64,000 nt of DNA. Source: Acanthaster planci. Lineage: Eukaryota > Echinodermata > Asteroidea > Valvatida > Acanthasteridae. A program made the translations under genes and the position numbers. Under the pieces are notes generated by a model, which had not been told where the DNA came from, ran no database searches, and worked only from the letters and a program-made list of their open reading frames with translations. The stretch is taken from positions 83,793 through 147,792 of the forward strand of contig NW_019091510.1 in NCBI RefSeq assembly GCF_001949145.1. The letters run 5' to 3'. Numbering within the stretch: position 1 is the first letter of the stretch; each line of letters begins with the position of its first letter. Of this stretch, positions 1-11,600 are shown one piece after another.

Positions 1-293
1 TGGGTTTGCCAGATTAAACTGATCAATGAAACCAAGTGTTTGTCTCGAGAACACTGCAGCCTCAGAGATGTGACTTGCATTTTCTGATTTGGTGTCACTG
101 TGACTCCCAATCAGGGATAAAGGCTGTATACAAGGAATGCTGACCTAGACTGAAGTCTAGGGGATACTTTGCAGAGCAGCCATAGCAAGTGCTTGAATAC
201 ATTTTATTGAAGTGTTTGATGTGATCCGATATTGACCAACAGAATAAGTGGAAGAGCCAGTGAATATTAGGTTAATTTCCCTTGATTTTACAG

Positions 294-463
294 GTCCGTG
301 GTCGGCCTTCCGGTCCTGGCTTCCAGGACTGTACGGCATTGGTAAACTGATAATCCACAATGCCACCCACATCCAGTGGCAACAACTGCTAGCAATCAAC
401 GGTCAAGTCATGGATGATGTCTGGATTGAGCAGCACCATCACGGCAAATTCACCACCCAATGA
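294..463 (+). CDS. Terminal exon of purple acid phosphatase-like protein (acid phosphatase type 7 family)
   Basis: This is the last coding exon of a metallophosphoesterase of the animal purple acid phosphatase/ACP7 family, enzymes that hydrolyse phosphate monoesters and are usually secreted or lysosomal. A pyrimidine-rich acceptor ending in ACAG at 291-293 precedes it. The first two bases complete a split codon, then 55 residues follow to the TGA at 461-463. The segment GPWSAFR, then HNATHIQWQQ, then NGQVMDDVWIEQHHHG matches the C-terminal beta region of the family, where PWSAxR, NxTHxxxQ and DxxW recur. The metal-binding residues lie in upstream exons outside the window, so catalysis cannot be judged. 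The gene converges tail to tail with the reductase gene on the other strand. An AATAAA at 1073-1078 could serve as its poly(A) signal, but that lies inside a repeat. The family call rests on one exon from memory of the family. Confidence 0.72.
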
Positions 464-523
464 TATCCCTTCGCCCATTAAGTGCTTATCCTTTCAGCAA
501 TTCCTACCTCCTCCCTGATATCC

Positions 524-640
524 CCTCCCAGATGGTTACTCTCCGATGGCCAGTCCCTAAAATGGTTTCCCAGAGATGGCTATCCCCCAAGACGGTTATC
601 CCCAAAGATGGCTATCCCCCGCCTCGAGTTGCACCCTCAC
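524..640. repeat. Degenerate ~16 bp minisatellite (GATGGCTATCCCCAA type)
   Basis: About seven imperfect units of a 13-17 bp motif close to AGATGGCTATCCCCAA run head to tail. The same motif continues in degraded form at about 860-1060 and 1815-2045. It keeps long frames open on both strands, giving repetitive WLSPK/DGYP or GDSHLG peptides. I see no sign that it is coding. Confidence 0.75.
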
Positions 641-718
641 CAGCAAAGAAGAGACATGCTGGTGGGAATATTCAATCAGTCTTGTGCATGTGCCCTGCAC
701 ACGAAGACAGTCCATTCG

Positions 719-1497
719 AACAGAAATTCCTCCTGCGTGTTAAGCACATCCTCTCCCAAACTTGCATGAACATGCAGGCGCATGCAGTGAGTTTTCACCA
801 GAGGGCCGTTTTCTCTATGCAAAAACACGCCCTACATTGTTCGGAACGGATTCACAACCAGGTAGCTATCCCCCGGGGTAGCTATCCTGTGATTTCTAAC
901 ACCTGTGATGGCTGTCCCCAAACTAGCTGTCCCATAGATGTCTCTCTCCCAAGATGGTTGCCCTCCAAAATTGCTATCCCCAAGATAGCTTTCACCTCAG
1001 ATATCTGTGAAGATGGCTTTTGTCGAAGATGGCTATCCCCCGAGACGGTTGTTCCCCAAATGGTATTCCCAAAATAAAATGAAAGGGTCTGGTTGCTGAT
1101 AACAGCCCTTGCTTTTGGCTTGAGCCATCATCAGGAACCAGACCACAAGCCGATATTGAACCACCCATTTAGTAATTGTTCCACCACACTATTATTGCCT
1201 AATTAATATTTAGTATTGTCATACCTGTGTCTTGGATACTGTCTATTCATTGGCCCAGAACGACATCATGACAGGGCGACATATCTGCTATCACACTCAC
1301 TGTGAGACATCTCTCTGCCAAGAGCATATGCAGGCGCATGAGACATGATTTTCAGGAAGTTCGCGAGCGACCTTGTCACTCATTAATTTAGTCAGTTTTG
1401 TGTGGTACCCATTATACCTTCTAGGCATAAGTCACCAGGGAATTTGATCAATGGTCGCGCTCGTATAACAGACTCGTTCCCATCCCCACAGTGTATA
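719..1497 (+). repeat. Direct duplication, unit A (~780 bp)
   Basis: This unit is repeated almost exactly at 1681-2475 in the same orientation. Landmarks present in both include AACAGAAATTCCTCCTGCGT at the start, GGTCTGGTTGCTGATAACAG in the middle, and the end TCCCCACAGTGTATAT. Differences are scattered substitutions and a few small indels. No coding frame survives through the unit, so it looks like a mobile or satellite-like repeat and not a gene. Confidence 0.85.
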
Positions 1498-1680
1498 TAA
1501 ACCACTACCAGCCGGGGACTCCGAAATCGGAGCCGTATGGTTTATATGTGTGACCGGGGTCTCCGAACTCGGACAAAGGAAACAGGGCCCTATAACAAAA
1601 GACCGTACTCCGAACAAAAGACCAGGCTGCTGGGCATTACCGGCATTTTTCACTCTCAAAAGTAGTGATAATTCAGCGNA

Positions 1681-2475
1681 AACAGAAATTCCTCCTGCGT
1701 GTTCGGCACATCCTCTGCCAAACTTGCATGAACATGCTGGCGCATGCATTGAGTTTTCACCAGAGGGCCGTTGTTTCTATGCAAAAACACGCCCTACGTT
1801 GTTTGGAACGGATTCACAACCAGGTAGCTATCCCCGGGGTAGCTATCCTGTAATTGCCAACATCCTGTGATGGCTGTCCCCAAACTAGCTGTCCCTTAGA
1901 TGGCTACTCTTCAAGATAGCTGTCCTATAGATGGCTCTCTCCCAAGATGGTTGCCCTCCAAAATTGCTATCCCTCAGATATCTGTGAAGATGGCTTTTCT
2001 CCAAGATGGCTATCCCCCAAGACGGTTGTTCACCAAATGGTATTCCCAAAATGAAATGAAAGGGTCTGGTTGCTGATAACAGCCCTTGCTTTTGGCTTGA
2101 GCCATCATCAGGAACCAGACCACAAGCCGATATTGAACCACCCATTTAGTAATTGTTCCACCACACTATTATTGCCTAATTAATATTTAGTATTGTCATA
2201 CCTGTGTCTTGGATACTGTCTATTCATTGGCCCAGAACGATATCATGACAGGGCGACATATCTGCTATCACACTCACTGTGAGACATCTCTTTGCCGAGA
2301 GCATATGCAGGCGCATGAGACAAGATTTTCGGGAAGTTCGCGAGCGACCTTGTCACTCATTAATTTAGTCAGTTTTGTGTGGTACCCATGATACCTTTTA
2401 GGCATAGGTTACCAGGGAATTTGATCAATGGTCGCGCTCGTATAACAGACTCGTTCCCATCCCCACAGTGTATAT
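1681..2475 (+). repeat. Direct duplication, unit B (~795 bp)
   Basis: This is the second copy of the 719-1497 unit, with the same internal order of minisatellite remnants and the same right end. A single undetermined base sits at 1679, right where homology to unit A starts, so the tandem arrangement could partly be an assembly join. The 180 bp between the units (1498-1680) contains two short CTCCGA/TCGGAG inverted motifs and is otherwise unrecognised. Confidence 0.85.
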
Positions 2476-5400
2476 TAAGATACTGCAGGGACCGCTAACC
2501 AGACTACATAATGTGACCTTGTACTCACTGGTACCCACCCTACTTTCACATTAAAGTTTATGCAATTAATGAAAGTGAGGGAACAGTGCATTCGCAGACG
2601 ATGTTGTTTACATCTGTTAATTACAGTTTTACAGTGGGCCTAACGTCTTCTGAGCTCGTTTCTTTGGATAAATTCCTCACCTTCAACATACTTAAGACAG
2701 ATGTATGACAAAACGATTGTTGACTGCTGCGATGTGGGATATGACTTTATGAACACCCTTGGGTACGCATAGCACCCTCAGCCTCCCCTTGGGGCACTAC
2801 AGTATGTGAACAGCAGTCAACAATTGTTAAAATGCTAAATGTCGAGTGATACATAAACCAATGTAATGTTATGTTTACACACAGTCTCTGTACGTGTGGC
2901 AGATTATGTTTTAGTTCCGCACACGATTCTTTGTGTGACCTGTGTTTGACCGCAGGCCACCGTGCATGAAAAGTCATGAATATTCTCATAGTGCGTCCGG
3001 GAAATTTCTTGTAAGCTGACAATATTTCCAGTTGTCTAGTGTATAGTCTGGAGGATTCTCGTAAGAGTAAGCAATGCTAAAAAGTCTATTTTAGGAATCT
3101 TACGTAATGAGAGGAAATTGTAGAAGAATCGTAGACTATAAAATGCAAGCTCTGACAGACAAGGACGGGAAAGACACAGACACACACACACACAGCTAGA
3201 AAGATTTTGGAAGACATTTCTACTGTATGCGGGCTGTGAGAAGTGTTTCACTTGTTGACTTCTGCACCATTTCAACCTGTGGTGGCGAGTCGTCTGTGGT
3301 GCGACACTTGTAAGAAAAGTTTGTCAAGACCATAGAGCTCTATGGTCAAGACCAAGTGGAGAGCAGAGCTGAAGCTTGCTTCAAAAGAGGCAGTTTGTGA
3401 CTAAATCCAGTTCCAGTTTGTGGGAGCATCAAGTAATGTATTTGTGACGGTCATCACGCCCTCGCCATTTCGTCTTGAGCCCAGTCAGTCTTATTGGACG
3501 TGGTCTTCATCCCCGTTGCAGCTCATTTTTGCACCAAGGACTGAACTGTTTTTCGCCTTCTGTGGAGTCCAGCATTCTTCACTGTCTGTAGTGCCTGTCA
3601 AGCTCTCGCCCACAAGATCATCTTGTTTACATAAGATCTTTCTTCCATGTTTATCCTTATCATTGTAAACTAGTTCCAATCAGTATTTCCTTTGTTATCC
3701 TTACTTTTTATATGCAAATTGTAGCAATCTCATTAAATCATACTGGTTTATTTGCTTATATCAGTGGGATCTTGTTTGATTTCTTTGTTGCATCATAAAA
3801 AATTCAAGCTTTGGAATAATTACTATTCTTCAATAGTATTTTTTCGGATTGTAACAGTAATAAATATTGTAGATTTATGTTTCTTCCTTAATCTGTAAGC
3901 GGTATTTACCACTTTCAGTCCTTGCTAGTTTAACTGTTTTAAGTGTGGATTTTTTTTTCAAATTCTAAAATACTGCTTATTCATGAAGCAAGGTGATGGG
4001 CTTCAATCATTTATTTGTGCACACAAATCCTTCCACTGTTGTCACAACGCAATAATGCATGCAGTACATTATTTTGGTCACAAACATGTAGTGCCTTTGG
4101 TCCTCATGGAGTAAAGAAAATTTGAAGCATATATAAACAAGTGATATTCGGGTCAATGATTTGTGTAACATTAGACATACAACACCTCGTTAGAAACTAC
4201 CCTTTACAAAAAATAGGGGGCAATGTAGCAAATGGTGGAGTTACCAAATGAAAACCAAAGCTGGTATCACATTGTGAACTTCCTTGGTGCTAAAAACTCC
4301 TGGAGAGTTATACTTAAGGTGAATTTGAAGAAACGTACGGAGAGGCTGTGCTGAAAAGTACCGGCTGTGGCTCAGAGTGACACATGCGTCATTGGAAGCC
4401 AGTGGTTAGTGGTTGAACCCACAAATGTGTGTGTGTTACTGACAGCCACAACTGAGACTTTCAACACGGCCACATACATGTATAGGTTGTCACAGCCAAT
4501 CCAAGTTGTTTACTATGTAAAATAACGTGCTGGGAATAAAATTCACTGTTGTGTGATTTGACTGAACTGGTCTCGACAGAATTTTGTTCTACTTGAAGTT
4601 TATTTGCACTTGGTTAATAGTGGGGTTCACTGGCCACATATTTGTAGCATGCATTATGAAATTAATGTGTAGAAATTGGTCGGTTTCCCTTACCCAATAT
4701 AATGATCATGGAAACCCAGCAGATGATCATAAATACATCCACACAGTCCCATACTGGTGGATATTGGGGTTAACAACGCACCAGAAATGAAAATACAAAG
4801 ACTTGGTTCCAAGGAAAGACTCACTTTTGAATGCGTGTGCCATGCCCCACAAGACGACAGTCTTAATTTTGGGATGTTAGAGCCATGCACGAGTGCCAAC
4901 ATGATCATTAGGAAGACAAAAGGTGCCACTTTGGAGACAGATAGGCGATCTCAATTCTCGTAACAACAAAGTTCGTGCTCACACAGTAGTCCCTGCCCGG
5001 GGCACTGCCAAAGGCACTGCTGATGCACAGATCCAAACATCCAGGAAACGAATCCCCTCAAATGCTGGCCTTTGGTAATAGTGCAATCGCAAACAGGCTC
5101 CTCCTCTTTGGTTTCTCTCAAGGACAGATCACAATTCAACAACATGGAGCTGCTAGCCCCGTTCCCAGGGGTAAAATCTTCAGCTCACCATGTTGGTTCC
5201 AATCATGCCTGGTAGGTTTGACTGAAATATCCCCCGGAACTGCAGTCAATGTGTGTTGTGGCATTTTTCACATTTATACACATGAGTTAATTTACAATCC
5301 AGAGTTAACATTAAGTTAGTGTTAATATGGGCTAGCTCTGAAATATGTGTGCAGTGTAATTTATATTTATGCATATTCATTCTGAAAAGCATGTCTAAAA

Positions 5401-5693
5401 GGCCAATCAGTGTAATTTTTGTTTTCTAAATGCCCGGGGCTAGTGAAGGCACGTACATGTGGCCAGCAGGGACAAGGCTTGGAGCTGGTTTATCCAGAAA
5501 TATACCAAGCTCAGAAACTGCTGAGCACAAACAGGTTACCGTGTAAAATATCCAATATATACAGGACAGAACAGGTGCTTGGTTCACTGTTGCTCAGCCA
5601 CACAAATCTGCTCGACAAATTTCCCTCACCAGGTCCATCAAATTAGGTCCCGGTCAGTACGAGTAACGAAGTGGAATATTTCGGTGGCCAAGA
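2476..5693. other. Intergenic stretch between convergent genes, no gene seen
   Basis: This lies between the end of the duplication and the stop codon of the reductase gene. It holds a CA-dinucleotide run at about 3178-3194, a perfect 20 bp palindrome at 3328-3347, and many short open frames with no family resemblance. No exon with convincing splice sites was found. Confidence 0.5.
3328..3347. repeat. Perfect 20 bp palindrome
   Basis: GACCATAGAGCTCTATGGTC equals its own reverse complement with no loop. TCAA stands on its left and AAGACC on its right. It could extrude as a small cruciform or bind a dimeric protein, but nothing else points to a function. Confidence 0.8.
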
Positions 5694-8600
5694 CTACTTC
5701 TGTTTTTGGCCCTCCCTCTCCTTGTAGCATTTCATCACGATGCTGTTAAAGTTGGCTATGAAGACAAATGAAATAGCCTTCAGTAGACTCATCAGGGAAA
5801 CCTGAAGATGAGAACAAAACGGACTCATTAGAACCTAATCGAGTCCCTAGTTGATGCTGCGAAATGGACTCATTAGAACCTAATCGAGTCCCTAGTTGAT
5901 GCAGCCTTTGTTTTCTGTTTTTTCATGAGGTACAGGCTTCCAAAAGAATCTTGCGAACTTAAACAAAATCACAAGTACATGTACTCGCCAGAGCCAAATG
6001 CATCTGCACTTTAATAATGGGGCACCAGGCTAGGGAAGAATAATATGGATGCCTGACCACAGTTTGAGATCCAATCTCGGACCCGACTGGCAGTCTGGAC
6101 ATTTGCAAGATATTGATGCAGAAATCTGGGCATTTGAGCTTGGATTGCTCAAGGCAAGTTAAACACAATGACCCAAGTAATCAGAGAAAGCTAAAATTAC
6201 AGAATGGGCAATGAAGAGAAATCTGTGAATCCAGCAGTGGGGCTGTAAAAACAACAATTACACACCGACTTTTACAGCTAGTGAGGCGAAACTTCTTTCT
6301 TGAGTGGCTTCGATTGTGTACATTTTGCATATGGTTTGGTGCTAAGTGCAAAAGAAGTGGCAAAACCTGACCAATTTCATCCCAAAATCCAGAATTTGTG
6401 GTCCCAAATCCTGCAGTCTTGAATAATTTAAGAAACGACAGCCTATTATATTATTTGAAAGTACAGACTAAAGGTAATGGGTCTGAATGCGCAAGAGTTC
6501 AGATGTTGTAAGCTAGCTGTGCACACGTGGTATAAGAAGAACACCACCTGGCCAGTATTCTGACTGTACCTGCAACAGAGCATCCAGGAGTGAAGTCACT
6601 GGTGACATACCACAGGTGACGGTTGCTAAGAAAAACCCATCCAGCCCAACGTAACTTTGAAATCTTCCATGCTGTCAAATGAAAACAAAACGAGAGCATG
6701 GAGTCATTCACCGAGTGTGACGCAGACAATTCCAGATTTCAAATGAAATTTCATGATACTGATATTGTTCACAAAGGTTCAACACCATGTACATGTATCA
6801 TGAATGTAACAGTACCAGTTTATAACCAAACCACGTTAGGGGAGTCTACTATAACTGAATGGGACTACCCTCTCAAAAAAACTACATCAACCGTAACGCC
6901 CAAGGGTATGTAAAATCATATTGAAATCAGAGGATTTGGGACTGTTGGGCTATATAAATAACAAATGAGAAACCTGTCAACACAAAATAAGCTGAAAGTC
7001 AGAAATTTCAAAAATTGAAATATTGGTATTTTTGAATTCAGCAGAAAAAGAGCTTTCCAGTGGCATGTACATCAAACACCTAGGGTAAAGCTATAAGTTG
7101 ACAATGTGACATTATTCTGGTAGCTTTGTGTTTTCGTTCCAAACATAGTTTAATCATTTCTGACCAGGCACGAATAATGCTATTGTCAAAATTACAGAGA
7201 AAAGGACTTTTTTAAATATATGATCCCGCAAAATATTTGGAATTAAATAGGAAATAGGTTACTCATTCCAAGTGTTACAAAACTCAAACTCGACCTCCAT
7301 TTCAATGTGACTTTGGACCCTCAAAATAGAAAAGAGCAGGATGCAACTTTACGCTCATTTTGTCACGACAGGTCACAAATAAATAAATCAAGGTGTGCAG
7401 TGGCCACCAGTGGATTCACATACAAATATAAAATGGACTGAGGGTATAAAAGATTATTATTAGCTCCCTAAGGTACTGAGGGGAACTATATAATACCAAC
7501 TACCTGAAACAAATTGGTTTCATAATGCGTCGTGTATACATGTGGCACTGTTTGAAACATGGGCAATGTTAGCGAACACATGTGCAACAGTTTCACAATA
7601 CCTTGCAGAGACTGTATAGTAGACTGTAGCATGGGTACGATATCCCATGGCCCATCCTATTTGGCATGTCCAGTGGAATTGTGCCTGTCCAAGTGGCTGA
7701 TACCAAAAATGGCTACTGCCCTATGATCGTACATGTGTAGATGGACCAGTGGGGATTTGGCAATCATGAATATGCATTTTTGTTTTTTTAGAGCCAGAGT
7801 ATCAGGCTTTTTTACCTTTGCATCTTTGACTACAATCTTGGCGATCTCTTCCGGTTGATGCAGGCCAGATGTCTCTGACACAAGGATGGTCTCCTTTGGC
7901 TGCAATATAATACGGTACACTGACTACATGAGCAGTGCATAGCCTTCAGACAGGTTTGGTATACATAGGTTGCAATGAAAAGAATGATTTCTTAGCTGAA
8001 AGATGGAATTCAAGTGGACTTCCATTCCATCTGCCAACTCACAAAATTACTCTTTCTACTGCATAAATATGAAACATTATTTGTGCTAAGCCTATACAAT
8101 ACCTGAATCGATAATGAATACATCCCAGCAGGCCCTGTGTGACCTACTTTGTGAAAAGAGCCCCAATTTTGCACAATCGATAATGCGACCACGCTGCAGA
8201 GCTTCCATTTACCAGGAAATGGAAGTTCTGTTTCTGTGGTTTGGCTGGTTGGCAGCGAATTATTCAATGACACATGATCAGTGACCATCAATCAGATCCC
8301 ATGGAAAGCTAGCCTTGCAATGAAGTTGCTTTAGTTATACTTGCCATGTTGATTTTATCCTCAGCCAGCATGGGTGTGTCTGTATCTGGTGGGAAGTTGA
8401 TAGTGATATAGATATTGTAGGGCTTAACCTGGAAATGAACAAAACAAATGTTCACCGTACAGGTATGTCTTATGAGTTACAGAATCTTGGTTTTTACAGC
8501 TGTTTTACGTGAGATCAAATCTAGATCTCAAGGTTCCTTTTTTCCATGGCCACACACTAAGATATAAATAAACCCAACAACTTTCTTCTTTAAACGGAGA

Positions 8601-11600
8601 GGTACACACATACAAGAATGCCGTCTCCTCATCGCTGGAACAATATACCAGCATTTGACAAATGAAGCCATCAAGTCCTGTATTGCCCTTCTCCCAAACT
8701 GTCGAAAATCTATTTCATCAGTGAAAAAGAAAAACATTTTGCTATATTCCTTACTCCAATCATTTTATGAAGGTACTTGAAGTAGGAGCCATACAGGGTT
8801 TTTTTAAGTATTAATTTTGACCAACAAATGCACAGTCAATGGAACCAATGAGAATCAAAGAATCTAATGAGACTGGCCAGCTGTGAATTACTTCACCGCA
8901 CCAATCCTACAAGCAGGGAGCTCTCGCTGACTTACACATGACCTGAAGTCTATCTGCAGCATCGTACACAATATTTATAAACTAAGAGAAACTAAAGCTT
9001 TAAAACACAGAGCACGACCCGCAGCTAGGCCAGCATGATAACAACAACTGTACATGACACATGTAGTGACCATTTTGTCCTTTGATATAGAATTCACAGT
9101 TATTTTACTTGAAATATGAGCCTTGATGTCTAGAATACAATGTATGACTGATATCCAAACTTTGTGCATGCAGGGAGACTGTGTGATCACATGGTATTAC
9201 AATGCCTTCTCATTGGACCCCTCAGCATAGTTTACAATGAACACCGTCAGAGTAATACTTGTGCGTTGCATTTTGCGTCTGATTTATTGTGCATTCTTTC
9301 GCAGCGGAACGCCTAAGGTAAATCGAACAGTCCTGTTAAACACCGATTCAGCTTGACCAATACAGTTTTAGAAAAATTTTCCCGCCGAACGATTTTCCAG
9401 CCCGCGTAAAAATTCCCGATCGCCATAGGTTGCTTCGGACGCAATCAAGTGGCGCGTCTGTAGTTGCCACGGGCTTACGTAACTTCCACCCAGCCACGGT
9501 TATTTGCATTTTGTTTGTATCTACAACCGGCATTTGAGTTCCTGATTCACTTTGTTTATATTCATGAGTTTTGGGTAGAGTAGATTTTGATCTTGGAAAG
9601 AGTGTGTGGGTGTGAGGGAGAATGATTTTGATCTCCAAGGTGGTAACATCAAGTTTGTGAGCTGAGAATTTTTGCAAGTGACTGGTACGAACTTTCCTGA
9701 GGTCTCTGAAGCAGCAGATGACGATCAACCGGAGGAAATCCAGTCCAGGTACCATCGGATCATCAGATTTAGCTACTATAGAGCTAATACGATCCTTCGA
9801 ATCTCGTCCCAGAATTTTGCAACACTCAGCCAAGACATCATTGAATAATGTTACCTGAAATAACCGTACGTTTATTATTTTGTTTTCTAAGAGTTTGTTG
9901 TCGAAATGTAGTTTTCTTGAATTAAAAATACCCTGTGTTTATTCTTGGGTACAGACTGACCATACATAAGCATGATTTGAAGATCAGTATGAGATTTTCT
10001 TGATGTATGACAATTGCGAACGTAATTGATACGTATTGTTTCAAACGCAACGCATAAATAAATGCTGAATAAGAAACATTGTGACTTACGCAGTTGTGAA
10101 ATGGAAACTTTTAAGTAATTTCCGCCATTAATTAGTAGACTTGAAACTTGTACATGACAATGTTGAATTTAATTGTATAGACGGCCGTGACCTTTGGTAT
10201 TTGAGAATTCCCTTTACATCCACTTTACGTGTAAGTACAATAGTTCCGGGTAGCCTAACACCTGAAGTCAAGCTGACGTTGAGAGGAGACTATGCCGGAC
10301 TCTGTAAAAACCTGGCTGGAACGCCACGGAACCGGCCGAACGCACCATTACGGAGTGGAAATTCACATCATTACTTTGAGGGAGTAATCACATATCAGGG
10401 ACTTATATTTGATCAACATAATGAAGTTAACAATTTCCAATAATTAAGTGCATAGCCCCCTCAGAAATCTAGTAGACAAGTAAAGTACAATTATTTCAAA
10501 TTTAAGGGCCCATTATATTCAACATCATTTTATTAGTTACACACGCCCACACTGTACAAACTGGTTCCAAGTCATTATTTTCCATGAGTCTGAAGTATCT
10601 TTACCCGGAGTCATCACTAACATAATGATCAAACTGTTCAGTTTAGAGAAATAGTGACAAGCACCCAAGGCAAATATATCACCGGGCCTCCTACCTCCAT
10701 CTGCAGGGTCTCCGCTAGGCCCCTGACGGCAAACTTGCTGCTACCGTACGCCGTGTAACCATACACACCCAGCTGGCCGGCCTGTGAGGAGATGAAGACG
10801 ATTCGACCACGTCTACGCTCTTTCATGTACGGCAGTACTGCACGGGTCGGGTAGACGGACCCTAAGAAGTTAGCATCCATTACCCGCTGATGAACCAAAA
10901 AACATTGTGTACAAGTATACATAAGTATCATAGTTCTCATATAGTCGTGTTACGCTTTTCGTAACTTAACAAATTTGTTACCATGTGACTATTAACTGAC
11001 TGTAAACAGAGTTAAATAATTTCTTCAGTTGGGAGACAACTAGAGCCAACCCATGCAAGTGCTTATACGTTTATTTGTGAGTACTAGGACCCTCATTTCT
11101 TGATAATGAGATCTAACTGAAGCAAAAGCATTTTGCAGTCATGGGATGTTCTTCATATCCATGACATGCAATATGGCATAATTGGCTGACCGAGTAGTTG
11201 TCAAGGGTGCTCCAACGGTCATTCAAGTCCTCTGCTTCCCCACTGGTGAAGCTCAAGTTTCATGCACTCAATCACTTTTCGATACTCATGCACTGACGAG
11301 TACATAACTGCAGTAAACATATCTTAAATTAGTGACACTAAGGCTCAAAAGTGGAGCATCAGAAGCAAAACGTGGAAACCTGGGTGAGCAAGACTTCCTA
11401 CGATGTGTGAAATTCATCAATGGTATGCACTAGGTGTTAAAAACAGTTGCATGCCTGGACACTGTGAAAGGAAGAACAAACTCCCCCCACAAAAAGTGCC
11501 AGGAATTTCAAGATTTAGAATATATTTTAACAAATCAAGTACCTAATTTTTCTCGCTTTTTTTTTGCTTCGCCTATTTCTTCAAACCCCTTGCATAGCAA

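Noticed and set aside
460-1077. A 205-codon open frame on +
   Set aside because: It is produced by the GATGGCTATCCCC minisatellite and part of the duplicated repeat. No family motif is present and the frame does not persist in the second copy.
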